Shown here: in pieces, positions 1 through 7,062 of the stretch
How positions within the stretch are numbered: the stretch's first letter is position 1
How the letters are laid out: every line of letters begins with the position of its first letter
From: Sterolibacteriaceae bacterium
GTDB lineage: Bacteria; Pseudomonadota; Gammaproteobacteria; Burkholderiales; Rhodocyclaceae
NCBI GenBank assembly: GCA_025360425.1
Contig: JANYCD010000059.1
Location: 1 to 56,373 of the forward strand
Reading direction: 5' to 3'
Length of the DNA: 56,373 bases
Position numbers and translations under genes: made by a program
The notes under the pieces: model-generated
Told to the model about the DNA's origin: nothing
What the model saw: the letters and a program-made list of their open reading frames with translations, nothing else
Databases searched by the model: none

Positions 1-53
1 GTCATTTCTGCTCCTTTCCGTGGGGCGCTACGCCCCTTACTTCTACGTTAGAA
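1..53 (+). other. attC site (partial, 3' part)
   Basis: A GGGGCG/CGCCCC hairpin is followed by TTCTACGTTAGAA; the GTTAGAA core (47-53) marks the recombination point of the first visible cassette. The R'' half belongs to the preceding cassette and is not convincingly visible before the window edge. Confidence 0.6.
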
Positions 54-78
54 GCTTCATTAGCCAAAGGAGCGTTAA

Positions 79-339
79 ATGAAATACGCACTAGTGATAA
101 TTGATGCGCCAGCAACTGACATTGCAAGCTTGCAATCTTTGGCAAATTTCGCAGATAACGCGCAACCTGACGCGCAGAAAGCAATAAAAAGTACCATGCT
201 AAATGTAGGTTCCTACCTGATACCTTTATCAGATGGGCTACTTCTTTTAAGTGTGATCGTTGCAGAGACAAAATATCGGAAATTGAAGACTCGCACTCTG
301 TTTTTCGACAAAGAACCTGAGTGGGTTGTTTCAAATTAA
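79..339 (+). CDS. Cassette 1: small hypothetical protein
   Basis: An 86-residue protein that I do not recognise. It starts at ATG 79, preceded by a good ribosome site (AAAGGAG at 65-71), about 30 bases after the cassette junction. The stop at 339 lies 48 bases before the R'' core of its own attC, a typical cassette layout. The sequence is mixed alpha/beta in character. The N-terminus reads like a beta strand (KYALVIID) and a middle hydrophobic stretch (LIPLSDGLLLLSVIVAE) could be strand or core. No signal peptide, metal motif or clear transmembrane helix is seen. Function unknown. Confidence 0.7.
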   Translation: MKYALVIIDAPATDIASLQSLANFADNAQPDAQKAIKSTMLNVGSYLIPLSDGLLLLSVIVAETKYRKLKTRTLFFDKEPEWVVSN

Positions 340-387
340 CCCGCCGCTCGTCTTCGCCGCCATTTGGTAATCTCATTTTTCGTCCGC

Positions 388-445
388 TCCTAACTTTGCG
401 TTCAAGGTGGACGCGCTTCGCGCGCCGCTTAACTCTACGTTAGGG
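388..445 (+). other. attC site
   Basis: R'' TCCTAAC (388-394) and R' GTTAGGG (439-445) flank an imperfect palindrome with a GCGCTTCGCGC tip and the L' box GCTTAACTC. The 58-bp length is typical of the compact attC class. Recombination would occur between G439 and T440. Confidence 0.85.
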
Positions 446-452
446 CTTGCAT

Positions 453-884
453 GTGAAGGCATTTCTATCTCGTGTGTTAGCACAACTGCTAGCCAGAAAA
501 GTAGAGCTCCTGCTAGTAGCATCATGGGGGTCAGTATTAGCCGCAGCAACCACGGGCCGTCACTATCTAGCGCAATTTGTGCCGTCACCAGCAGGTGAAT
601 GGGCAGTGTTAACCACAGCAGCGGCACTAGCAGCATTATTGACAGTGGCATTTGCATATTTTTGGTTCTGTCCAAAATATCGTCATTTACCCAATCTCGG
701 CATTAACCAAGACATCAAAACCGGTGCTTACTTTTGCGTTCATTGTTGGGTGAAAAACAAACTTCATTCCCCGCTCCGAGATAATGGACACGGTTGGGTC
801 TGTTCTGTTTGCGGGCAGTCGTGGAACGATCCTTCGCATCCGCGCAATCCCAATGACGACCTGCCTTCTCATGCTGCGATCTAG
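453..884 (+). CDS. Cassette 2: membrane protein with C-terminal zinc ribbon
   Basis: About 143 residues from GTG 453; TTG 447 is an alternative. Neither has a clear Shine-Dalgarno sequence, since the start lies only about 8 bases from the cassette junction. Two hydrophobic segments (about residues 18-33 and 52-72) predict two membrane helices. A cytoplasmic or periplasmic tail follows with a C-x2-C pair (C95, C98) and a second C-x2-C pair (C117, C120), i.e. a zinc-ribbon or rubredoxin-like knuckle. The stop at 882-884 directly abuts the R'' core of its attC. Membrane-plus-zinc-ribbon proteins of this size are frequent cassette cargo, but no function can be assigned. Confidence 0.75.
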   Translation: MKAFLSRVLAQLLARKVELLLVASWGSVLAAATTGRHYLAQFVPSPAGEWAVLTTAAALAALLTVAFAYFWFCPKYRHLPNLGINQDIKTGAYFCVHCWVKNKLHSPLRDNGHGWVCSVCGQSWNDPSHPRNPNDDLPSHAAI

Positions 885-950
885 CCCTAACATGTCGCTC
901 AACTCGGACGCTTCGCCTTCCGGCTTGCGCCGGTTAGCTCTACGTTAGGG
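885..950 (+). other. attC site
   Basis: R'' CCCTAAC (885-891) and R' GTTAGGG (944-950) are perfectly complementary over 7 bases. Internal L'' and L' boxes surround a CCGGCTTGCGCCGG tip. The site is 66 bp long. Confidence 0.9.
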
Positions 951-972
951 AGTTGATTCTTTGGGAGAGCCA

Positions 973-1254
973 ATGACTGAAAAAGAACTCGAAATCGTGC
1001 GCTTAAAGATGAAAATAGAAGCGCTATCCGTGATTCTCTTTGGCGTTTGTAGCGCTTTGGGACGCACTTTTCCATCCTTTCTGCCATCTCTTCTACAGTC
1101 GGCCAAAGAAAAACAAATTGAGTATCAGGCCGTAACCCTGAAGGGAATACCTCCGGAGTTATCCGATCTAATGGCTGGTGAGTTTCAGGACGCATTTTCT
1201 GATCTCGTTTCTTTCATGGAAAAAAGTGTCAAACCAAATGAGAAACTTCCCTAA
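973..1254 (+). CDS. Cassette 3: small hypothetical protein
   Basis: A 93-residue protein that I do not recognise. ATG 973 is preceded by GGGAGAG (963-969) at a good distance, so it is preferred over the in-frame TTG at 961. The N-terminal third (residues 1-18, rich in K/E/R with heptad-like leucine and isoleucine) looks like a short coiled coil. It is followed by a hydrophobic patch (ALSVILFGVCSALG) that may be a single membrane-associated helix. The TAA stop (1252-1254) overlaps the R'' core of the next attC, so the gene fills its cassette completely. Confidence 0.72.
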   Translation: MTEKELEIVRLKMKIEALSVILFGVCSALGRTFPSFLPSLLQSAKEKQIEYQAVTLKGIPPELSDLMAGEFQDAFSDLVSFMEKSVKPNEKLP

Positions 1255-1314
1255 CCCGGCGCTTAACCCGGACGCTTCGCCTGTCGGCTCGCGCCGGTTA
1301 GCTCTACGTTAGGT
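1249..1314 (+). other. attC site
   Basis: R'' CCCTAAC (1249-1255) and R' GTTAGGT (1308-1314), 66 bp, with the same internal L' box (GGTTAGCTC) as the site at 885-950. The R' bases TTAGGT come from the next cassette and pair with that cassette's own R'' (ACCTAAC at 1815-1821), as expected for cassette chemistry. Confidence 0.9.
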
Positions 1315-1370
1315 TTCCCCATGAATACGCCGATCATCGGTATCCATGACAGCATACCAAGGAGGACAGC

Positions 1371-1820
1371 TTGGAGATAGTCATCCCCACTTGGGCCGTT
1401 ACTCTCTTGGTCTGTTTTATTGGTGGGCTCGTTGCTTTCGCGGTTGCCAGATACAACGCCTACCGCACTGCTTCTGCCAAGTTTCGCGACATCGTTTTGC
1501 GCGAGCTCTGCGATTTCTACCCCGTCTTTACTCGCTGGCACGGGGCTAGTTTTGAGAACGAGCTGTCCGCTAAATTCCCCACGCTGCAAGCTGCGGTTAA
1601 TGACTTCTCCTCCAACTTGTCCCTCTCCAATAGCAGCGCCTTCCTTCAAGCTTGGCTCAGCTATTGCAACACTACTGGCCGCGAGTGCGACATAAACACC
1701 TATCTGCACTATTACGACGCTTATGGCCCCGGAGAAACCCAAGCCGGTGCGACCGCAAAAGCTCAGGCTCTTTTCCATTCGCATATCTCGCATCTGCTCT
1801 CCTTTGCGTCCCAAACCTAA
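1371..1820 (+). CDS. Cassette 4: small protein with one N-terminal membrane helix
   Basis: A 149-residue protein starting at TTG 1371. The start is chosen because GGAGG (1361-1365) sits five bases upstream and no ATG in frame is better placed. Residues about 7-26 form one hydrophobic helix (AVTLLVCFIGGLVAFAVA) followed by positive residues, predicting an N-out, C-in anchor with a soluble helical domain behind it. The TAA stop (1818-1820) lies inside the R'' core of its attC. No known domain recognised; an envelope-associated role is only inference from the anchor. Confidence 0.72.
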   Translation: MEIVIPTWAVTLLVCFIGGLVAFAVARYNAYRTASAKFRDIVLRELCDFYPVFTRWHGASFENELSAKFPTLQAAVNDFSSNLSLSNSSAFLQAWLSYCNTTGRECDINTYLHYYDAYGPGETQAGATAKAQALFHSHISHLLSFASQT

Positions 1821-1898
1821 CATGGCGCTTAACCTCGCTCTCTTCGTTCGCTGGACGCTGCGCCCTGCGGGCTCGCGCCGGTTAGCTCTACGTTGGGC
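1815..1898 (+). other. attC site
   Basis: R'' ACCTAAC (1815-1821) and R' GTTGGGC (1892-1898), 84 bp, slightly longer than its neighbours because of a longer stem between the L boxes. The L' box GGTTAGCTC is conserved with the upstream attCs. Confidence 0.88.
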
Positions 1899-1904
1899 GT
1901 CTCT

Positions 1905-2456
1905 ATGACCGCGCATTCTGCTCAAGTTACGCAGGAGTTCTGCAAACTTTGCGACTGGGCCTACCAAGCGTGGCTCAATCATCGAGCGATGTTCGATGAC
2001 AATCCGCGAGCCGAAGAACTTCAAAGATCAATGGGGGCTGATGCCCTCGCGAGGCTGAGAACGATCAGCCACGAGTACACACTTCTCCAGATCGCGAAAC
2101 TTCACGATCCGGTGGTGGTCGCGGGCCAAGTAACTTTGGGCATCGAGTACATGGTTAAGTACGGCGCTTGGGATGCTGCCACTTCCGCAACGCTTAGCCA
2201 GCTTACGGAAAAGTTGAACGGCTTCTCCAAGGGGCTTCGTACGGTCAGAAACAAGGCGCTTTCCCACAACGACCTTACCGCTGTTCTTAGCGGTGCGACA
2301 TTAGGCGAGTTCGAGAAAGACGAAGACATTCAGTACTTCGAGACTCTTCAGCAGTTTGTCGACGTCGTACACGGCGAGGTCATCGGCGGCCCCCGGCCCT
2401 TCGATGATCTTGTAGAGAACGATGTGGTTGCGCTCATGGCAATGGTCAAGTCATGA
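1905..2456 (+). CDS. Cassette 5: HEPN-domain protein, AbiU2-like
   Basis: A 183-residue, all-helical protein starting at ATG 1905, seven bases after the cassette junction. The central part reads as a HEPN domain, with a long helix containing HEYTLLQIAKLHDP (about 56-69) and a second helix carrying R-x5-H (R115, H121, in RNKALSHN). That matches the Rx4-6H catalytic signature of HEPN ribonucleases. The arrangement resembles the AbiU2 family, linked to abortive phage infection. From family knowledge it would act as an RNase or as the RNA-binding half of a toxin pair; no obvious partner antitoxin is in the cassette. The gene ends 18 bases before its R'' core. The HEPN assignment is fairly secure; the phage-defence role is inference. 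Confidence 0.7.
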   Translation: MTAHSAQVTQEFCKLCDWAYQAWLNHRAMFDDNPRAEELQRSMGADALARLRTISHEYTLLQIAKLHDPVVVAGQVTLGIEYMVKYGAWDAATSATLSQLTEKLNGFSKGLRTVRNKALSHNDLTAVLSGATLGEFEKDEDIQYFETLQQFVDVVHGEVIGGPRPFDDLVENDVVALMAMVKS

Positions 2457-2474
2457 AGGCAAATAGCCCCCGAC

Positions 2475-2537
2475 GCCCAACCCATCATTCGAGCGGACCT
2501 GCGCGAAAAGCCGCGCAGGCCGGTGAATTCAAACGTT
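2475..2537 (+). other. attC site interrupted by an IS at its R' core
   Basis: R'' GCCCAAC (2475-2481) is followed by a stem CCTGCGCGAAAAGCCGCGCAGG and the L' region GGTGAATTCAAAC. The core GTT (2535-2537) is then interrupted by the IS and resumes at 4353 as GTTGGTC. Joining 2475-2537 to 4356-4359 restores a normal attC of about 67 bp. R'' also pairs with the front of its own cassette (GTTGGGC at 1892-1898). Confidence 0.85.
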
Positions 2538-2580
2538 GAAGCTGTAGAAAAACCCCATTTTCCACCGAGACGAGTCAACA

Positions 2581-2608
2581 AAAAAGCGCGGTCCTGACCG
2601 CGCTTTTT
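2581..2608 (-). terminator. Bidirectional Rho-independent terminator inside the IS
   Basis: A perfect 13-bp inverted repeat, AAAAAGCGCGGTC-CT-GACCGCGCTTTTT, 80 bases downstream of the transposase stop. It has A- and T-runs on both sides, so it terminates transcription in either direction and would also stop integron transcription entering the IS. Confidence 0.85.
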
Positions 2609-2688
2609 CATTTCCGGTTTTCGATTTGGCGGTTCGTTATCAGCGCTTCTCGTCGCCCGTGGCGCGCAAGCGCCTGCTGCCGCCTCCC

Positions 2689-4259
2689 CTACTGCCCATG
2701 CCCGGAGGGCACTGCGTACCCATGATTCGCCAGCTTCTCGATGTTGTGCACCAGACAGAAGAGCTTCCACTGCGTATCGACTTTCTGTCGTCCGCGTAGC
2801 GTGAAGCGATCCAGTCCTTTGTTGTGTCGGACGTTGGCGAACACCGGTTCCACCGTCGCGAACCTGCGGCCATAGAGCGCCCTGCCCGCCGGGCTGTCGA
2901 TGGCCCGCTTCATGATCTCGCTGTAATTCACTTTCGTCGCGTCCGCCTTGCCGCGAAAGAACATCACCTGCCGGGTCTTGGTCCTGTCCGGGGTGCGCAG
3001 GCATTTGTCCCGGTGGTCGCACGGCACGCAGTCGCGCTGTGCCCCCTGGAATTTCGTGCCGATCATGCCGTTGTGGATGCAGTTGCTCCCATTCTGGTAA
3101 AGGTGTTTGCCCGCCGGACACACGCAGGTGCCCGCCTCCGGGTCGTGGGCGAAATCGGTGGGCCGGTAACGACCTGAGGGCTTTGCTTTCATGCCACCCT
3201 TGTCGTAAAGCGGGTCCGGTGCCGCTTTGTACTTGCCTCTGCCCTTGAACCGCTCATCCCGCCCTCTCATGCCATTGTCGGCAATCAGTGCCGGCGTGTT
3301 GCTGATGGCTAATGCGGTCATGTTGGCGTCGGAGTGATAGCCGGCGTCGGCGGTGATCAGGGTCCGGTCGGTGCGTAGTGGACGCGTGGCTTCCACCACC
3401 GGCATGAGCAGTGCCTGTTCACTGCCAGTGCCATGCGCCTGCGCTTCGACAATAATCTGGTGTCGGGCATCCACTGCCGCCACCCCGCAATAGCCCTGGA
3501 CCACGCCTTTGTCGGTGGCCATCCCTTCGGCAAGCTCAGGACAGGCTTCGCACTCTCGTTGTCGGTGCGGTTGCTCTTGCGGACTTTGCCTTTGCTGCCC
3601 TTGCGGTCTTCGGGATGCGTGTCGAGCCATTGGCGGATGGTAGCGGCGTCCTGCTGAAGCGATTTGATGCGGCGGGCTTCCTTGGTGGCGAGGTCGGGTT
3701 CTGTTGGCAAGGTGTCGTTGGCGCGATGGCGGGCGAGCATGGTCTGCGCAGCGGTTTCGAGCTTGGCGGCCTGTTTCTCGAAGTCGGCGCGGGTGCCGCT
3801 CTTACCTTTACTGGCGTTGCTGGGCAGCTTGACGCCGTCGATGGCGAACATCTCGCGCCCGATGAGGCCTTGCCGGTCGCACAGCCAGAGTACCTGGCTG
3901 AAGACACTGGCGATTTCGTCACCGAGCCCGGAGACGAAGGCGGCAATCGTCGTAAAGTGCGGCGCACTGTCTCCGCTCAAGGCGATGAAGGTGATCTGCT
4001 CGCGGCAGGCGCGTTCGATCTCCCGGCTGCTGACGATGCCGCGGCTGTAGGCAAACAGTACAACCTTGAGCAGCAGGCCAGGCGGATACGCGGTTGCTCC
4101 AGTCTGGTCGTTGCGATAGCGGGCGTCAAAGCCGGATAAGTCCAGTTCGTGATCGACAATCCAGTGCAGCGCGTGCTCGAAGGTGCCTGCCACCAACTGC
4201 CGTTCCAGATCCACCGCGAGAAAGCGCGGACTGGTATCAATTCGCTTGTAGCGCGCCAT
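2689..4259 (-). pseudogene. IS1182-family DDE transposase, frameshifted
   Basis: Starts at ATG 4259 with GGGAGGG just upstream and would encode about 515 residues. Frame 1 covers the DUF772-type N-terminal half and the first catalytic aspartate (FAIDGVKLPSN). Frame 2 carries the second aspartate (ITADAGYHSD), a zinc-like cysteine cluster (CVCPAG…CVPCDHRDKC) and the catalytic glutamate (TVEPVFANVRHNKG). The two frames are separated by a 23-bp insert at 3523-3545. Removing it rejoins ESAK to MATDKG and leaves a length divisible by three. The insert carries no stop in either frame but shifts the reading, so full-length enzyme needs a -1/+2 slip. The element is probably immobile unless helped in trans. 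Confidence 0.88.
3523..3545. repeat. 23-bp dispersed repeat inserted in the transposase
   Basis: The sequence CCCTTCGGCAAGCTCAGGACAGG splits the transposase between GCGAAG and ATGGCC (minus-strand reading). It belongs to the widespread short family with core CCTGAGCTTGCCGAAGG, whose translation gives the recurrent peptides PVLSLPKG and CPELAEG. I see no second copy in this window; copy number elsewhere cannot be judged here. Confidence 0.75.
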
Positions 4260-4365
4260 GAACCCTCCCCGAATATCCAACCCTCCGACACTTGATATTC
4301 ATTTTGGTTCACGGCATAGTGCAGTCCATGAAAAGAGTTTTTATACAGCTTCGTTGGTCCTCTCC

Positions 4366-4878
4366 ATGAAGGTCGCCGCCCTCGTAAAATGTCTTGAGAC
4401 ATTTCAAGGCTTGCCTGCTACTTTTCCTCCGGCAGAGATCACAGTGGGTCAGCCGTGGCATATGGCGTCTCGCTTTCGCGATTCAGTTGATTTTGCAACC
4501 GCCAAGGGAGTTTACGTTTTCGCCGAACCACCTCCACACGATTGGAATATCCCAGCTCACTTGAGCGACGGAGAGATTTGGTACATTGGAAAAACCGACG
4601 ATGGCCTCGCCAAGCGAATCTGGGCTCACTTCAAAATCTACGATCCAGAAACGCACCAAGTCCCAGACCCACGGTTTCTCTTACACGATTGGCGCGACCA
4701 TCCATCGGCTTCCGATCACATCAAGAAGGCCATAGCGGAAGGCAACACAGTCGTATATCCCATCCGCATCGAGCCGACTGGTAACGCTCCTGGATGGCCG
4801 AATGTCATTGAGAAGTTTTTGCTTGCGTGCTGCTACCGTGCGTCTGGCACCTTGCCACCGCTCAATCTAGAAATTTAG
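4366..4878 (+). CDS. Cassette 6: GIY-YIG nuclease-like protein
   Basis: A 170-residue protein starting at ATG 4366, about 12 bases after the cassette junction at the right edge of the IS. GIY-YIG signatures are visible in order: G-V-Y (residues 48-50), Y-I-G-K-T (73-77), an arginine in the following helix (R84, in LAKRIWAHF) and a late glutamate (E149, in VIEKFLLACC). These match the catalytic Tyr, Tyr, Arg and Glu of GIY-YIG endonucleases, although the spacing between GVY and YIG is longer than usual. The stop falls 23 bases before the R'' core of its attC remnant. A role in restriction or mobile-element control is possible; the target is unknown. Confidence 0.7.
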   Translation: MKVAALVKCLETFQGLPATFPPAEITVGQPWHMASRFRDSVDFATAKGVYVFAEPPPHDWNIPAHLSDGEIWYIGKTDDGLAKRIWAHFKIYDPETHQVPDPRFLLHDWRDHPSASDHIKKAIAEGNTVVYPIRIEPTGNAPGWPNVIEKFLLACCYRASGTLPPLNLEI

Positions 4879-4901
4879 TCATGCGATCCAAAGCCGTAGC
4901 G

Positions 4902-4946
4902 GCCCAACCCATCATTCCACCGCGCGCTGGTTGAATGCGTCCTCAA
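4902..4946 (+). other. Degenerate attC remnant ending the array
   Basis: R'' GCCCAAC (4902-4908) is followed by CCATCATTC, shared with the attC at 2475, and an L'-like GCTGGTTGAATGCG. The R' core expected next is lost: GCGTCCTC stands in place of GTTRRRY. This looks like the eroded end of the cassette array. Confidence 0.6.
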
Positions 4947-5000
4947 TACGGATCGCTGCCCATGTCCGCCGGCTGGGCTACCGGTGCGCAATCAGGGCAG

Positions 5001-5708
5001 TCAGAGATCATAGAGATCCCGCAGCTTCACCCATTCCATCGTGAAAGCCAGCCCGTCTTCATCGCGGCCCTTGGGGACGAGGTCGAGGTAGTGGTAGGCC
5101 GTGTTCATCATGTCGAGTCCGCGGCCATAGGTCGAGTAGGTGCGATAGACCACGCCGTTTTCGTCCTTGGCGAAGACGCTGATGCCGGGCAGGTCCGTAC
5201 TCTGGTGCTTGCCTGGTGTGAAGTTGTAGGTCACCTCGCCCGCGGCCAGGGCTTCGGGCTGGAATGAAACTTCGAAGTCGTAGTTGAAATCGTTGCCCTG
5301 CGACGACAGCCACTTGAAACTCCAGCCGAGGCGTTTGGCAAAGTCTTGCAGCTTGGCCAGCGGCGCGCGCGAAATGGCGGCGAAGGCAACGTCACGCTGC
5401 CGCAGGTGGGCGGTGATGCCATTGAAGTTGTCGGCCCAGAACGAGCAGCTCTTGCAGCCGACCTCCCAGTCGGGCGCGAACATGAAATGGTAGACGACGA
5501 GCTGGCTGCGGTCGCCGAACAGTTGCGCCAGCGTCTCTTTGCCATTCGGCCCGTCGAAGGTGTACGCCTTGTCGATGCGCAGCCAGGGCAGCGCATGCCG
5601 TTCCACACTCAGTTGGTCGCGCAGGCGGGTGAATTCCTTTTCCTTCGCCAAGAGGCGCTTTCTTGCTTCCACCCACTCACTCCCTGAAACGACTTGATGT
5701 GTTGTCAT
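5001..5708 (-). CDS. DUF899 family thioredoxin-like protein
   Basis: A 235-residue protein of the DUF899 family, which has a thioredoxin-like fold. It starts at ATG 5708 with AAGGAG nine bases upstream; the longer upstream reading has no support. Family features seen are the N-terminal VSGSEWVEARKRLLAKEKE helix, the central LVVYHFMFAPDWEVGCKSCSFWAD stretch with a C-x2-C pair, and the C-terminal ISVFAKDENGVVYRTYSTYGRGLD block followed by YHYLDLVPKGRDE. Family members are cytosolic with an unproven redox role. It is transcribed divergently from the regulator at 5845. A bipartite element at 5739-5776 upstream is duplicated in front of the beta-propeller gene at 7095, so the two are probably co-regulated. 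Confidence 0.88.
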   Translation of the reverse strand: MTTHQVVSGSEWVEARKRLLAKEKEFTRLRDQLSVERHALPWLRIDKAYTFDGPNGKETLAQLFGDRSQLVVYHFMFAPDWEVGCKSCSFWADNFNGITAHLRQRDVAFAAISRAPLAKLQDFAKRLGWSFKWLSSQGNDFNYDFEVSFQPEALAAGEVTYNFTPGKHQSTDLPGISVFAKDENGVVYRTYSTYGRGLDMMNTAYHYLDLVPKGRDEDGLAFTMEWVKLRDLYDL

Positions 5709-5738
5709 GACAACTCCTTGCGTGTTGATCGGTGAGTA

Positions 5739-5776
5739 CAGCTTAGCCGGAGCGGCGGCAAACGGGGAGTAACAAC
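5739..5776 (-). promoter_or_regulatory. Bipartite promoter-like element, copy 1
   Basis: Read on the minus strand: GTTGTTACTCCCC, 15 bases, GGCTAAGCTG, ending 30 bases before the DUF899 start codon. The same two boxes with the same 15-base gap occur at 7029-7066, 28 bases before the beta-propeller gene. The spacers differ, so the boxes are conserved for function: either an alternative-sigma promoter or the operator of the neighbouring regulator. Confidence 0.65.
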
Positions 5777-5844
5777 GGTGACGGGAATGACGTGCTACAC
5801 ACCTCGACGGATGCGTGGAATGGCGGGTGCGGCTAAGATGCGGC

Positions 5845-7062
5845 ATGGATTCACTGATCACGGCGGCAGCCAGGGCGCTCAAGGCGGGCGACCCGCTGGG
5901 TGCGCTGAAGCGGATTGCGCTGCGTGACGATGCCCCGGCGCTCGCCCTGCGCGGGATCGCCATGGCCCAGCTCGGCGAACTCGGCAAAGCCAGACTGCTG
6001 TTGCGGCGTGCGGCGCGTGCGTTCGGCCCGGCAGAGCGCATCGAGCGCGCACGATGCGTCACGGCCGAAGCCGAGGTGGCACTCGCGGCGCGCGACCTCG
6101 GCTGGCCGACGCAGGCACTTGACGAAGCCCGGCGCACGTTCGACGCCATGGGCGATCACGGCAATGGACTTCATGCCGCGCTGCTTCAGATTCGCCGGCT
6201 CCTCCTGCTTGGTCAAGTGACCGAAGCAGGCGACGCGCTCGACACGCTGGACCTACGCGCGGCGCCGGCCATGCTGACTGCAAGGGGCGAGCTTGTTGCG
6301 TTCGAGATTGCGCTGCGCCGCGGCCGGGCCGCACCCGCCAGTGCGGCGCTTGCCCGCGCCCATGCCGCGGCGGATCGTTCGGGCATCGCCCCGCTCTGCG
6401 CTGAAGTCGAGCGCGCCGAACAGTCGCTCGCGCTTCCGGCGGCACGACTCATCGTGAGAGGCAGCGAAAGACTGCTCGTGCTGGCGGAGGTTGAGACGTT
6501 GCTCGCTTCGCAGCACCTGATCGTGGATGCGTGCCGGCGGGTCGCACGTTCGGAAGCCCGTGAAGTACGGTTTGCGCGACGCCCGGTGCTGTTTGCGCTA
6601 CTGCGCGCGCTGGCCGAGGCATGGCCCGGCGAGGCGACCCGCGAGATGCTCTGCGCGCACGCATTCCGTGCACGGCGCATCGATGAATCACATCGCGCGC
6701 GGTTGCGCGTCGAGCTCGGCCGCTTGCGCAGGGAGCTCCGTTCGCTGGCCGACGTGGAGGCGACGCCGCGCGGCTTCGTGCTCCTGCCACTGTCGGGCGA
6801 GGTGCTGGTCCTGGCACCGCCGATCGAAAGCCCGGACGCTTCGATACTCGCGCTCATGGCCGATGGCGAAGCGTGGTCTACGTCGGCGCTTGCCCTGGCG
6901 CTCGACGCAAGCCAGCGCACAGTACAGCGCGCACTCGGTGCCCTCGATGCGTCCGGCAAGGTGCGCGCGCTCGGTGGTGGCCGGGCACGCCGTTGGCTCG
7001 CCACACCGACGGGAGGATTCGCGACGATGTTGTTACTCCCCACCCCGCCCGGCGTGGGCTAA
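5845..7062 (+). CDS. Transcriptional regulator with two winged-helix domains
   Basis: A 405-residue protein from ATG 5845. Residues 1 to about 200 are alanine- and arginine-rich helices resembling TPR-type repeats. Residues about 240-315 (RRPVLFALLRALAEAWPGE…HRARLRVELGRLRRELRSL) look like an OmpR-type winged helix. Residues about 335-388 contain a second helix-turn-helix with a wing (ALALDASQRTVQRALGALD). It has no receiver or ligand domain that I recognise, so the signal is unknown. The gene lies between, and probably controls, the DUF899 gene (divergent) and the propeller gene (33 bp downstream). The downstream gene's promoter element lies inside this gene's last codons and includes its TAA stop. 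Confidence 0.75.
   Translation: MDSLITAAARALKAGDPLGALKRIALRDDAPALALRGIAMAQLGELGKARLLLRRAARAFGPAERIERARCVTAEAEVALAARDLGWPTQALDEARRTFDAMGDHGNGLHAALLQIRRLLLLGQVTEAGDALDTLDLRAAPAMLTARGELVAFEIALRRGRAAPASAALARAHAAADRSGIAPLCAEVERAEQSLALPAARLIVRGSERLLVLAEVETLLASQHLIVDACRRVARSEAREVRFARRPVLFALLRALAEAWPGEATREMLCAHAFRARRIDESHRARLRVELGRLRRELRSLADVEATPRGFVLLPLSGEVLVLAPPIESPDASILALMADGEAWSTSALALALDASQRTVQRALGALDASGKVRALGGGRARRWLATPTGGFATMLLLPTPPGVG

Larger units (their letters stand above)
2538..4352 (-). mobile_element. IS1182-like insertion sequence
   Basis: Bounded by 16-bp terminal inverted repeats with one mismatch: GAAGCTGTAGAAAAAC at 2538-2553 and its partner at 4337-4352. It is flanked by a 3-bp direct repeat GTT (2535-2537 and 4353-4355), read as the target duplication. 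The element contains one transposase gene on the minus strand and, beyond its 3' end, a perfect bidirectional hairpin terminator. It inserted at the crossover core of an attC. The total of 1815 bp includes a 23-bp repeat that breaks the transposase. Confidence 0.85.
1..4946 (+). mobile_element. Integron gene-cassette array (left end outside window)
   Basis: A head-to-tail series of one-gene cassettes, all read on the + strand, each followed within a few bases by an attC site with an inverted RYYYAAC/GTTRRRY core pair. Cassette fronts begin near 48, 440, 945, 1309, 1893 and 4354. The attC 3' halves are nearly identical (…GTTAGCTCTACGTTAGG or …CTTAACTCTACGTTAGG), as in a sedentary chromosomal array built by one integrase. 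The cassette DNA is visibly less GC-rich than the catabolic region to the right. No integrase gene or attI is in the window; given the cassette orientation they would lie to the left. One IS1182-like element interrupts the last complete attC. The array decays after 4902, where the final attC-like sequence has lost its core. Confidence 0.88.

Noticed and set aside
1263..2024. Long minus-strand frame (253 codons) across the cassette array
   Set aside because: It runs through an attC site and antisense to two cassette genes that have proper starts and stops; composition is not protein-like.
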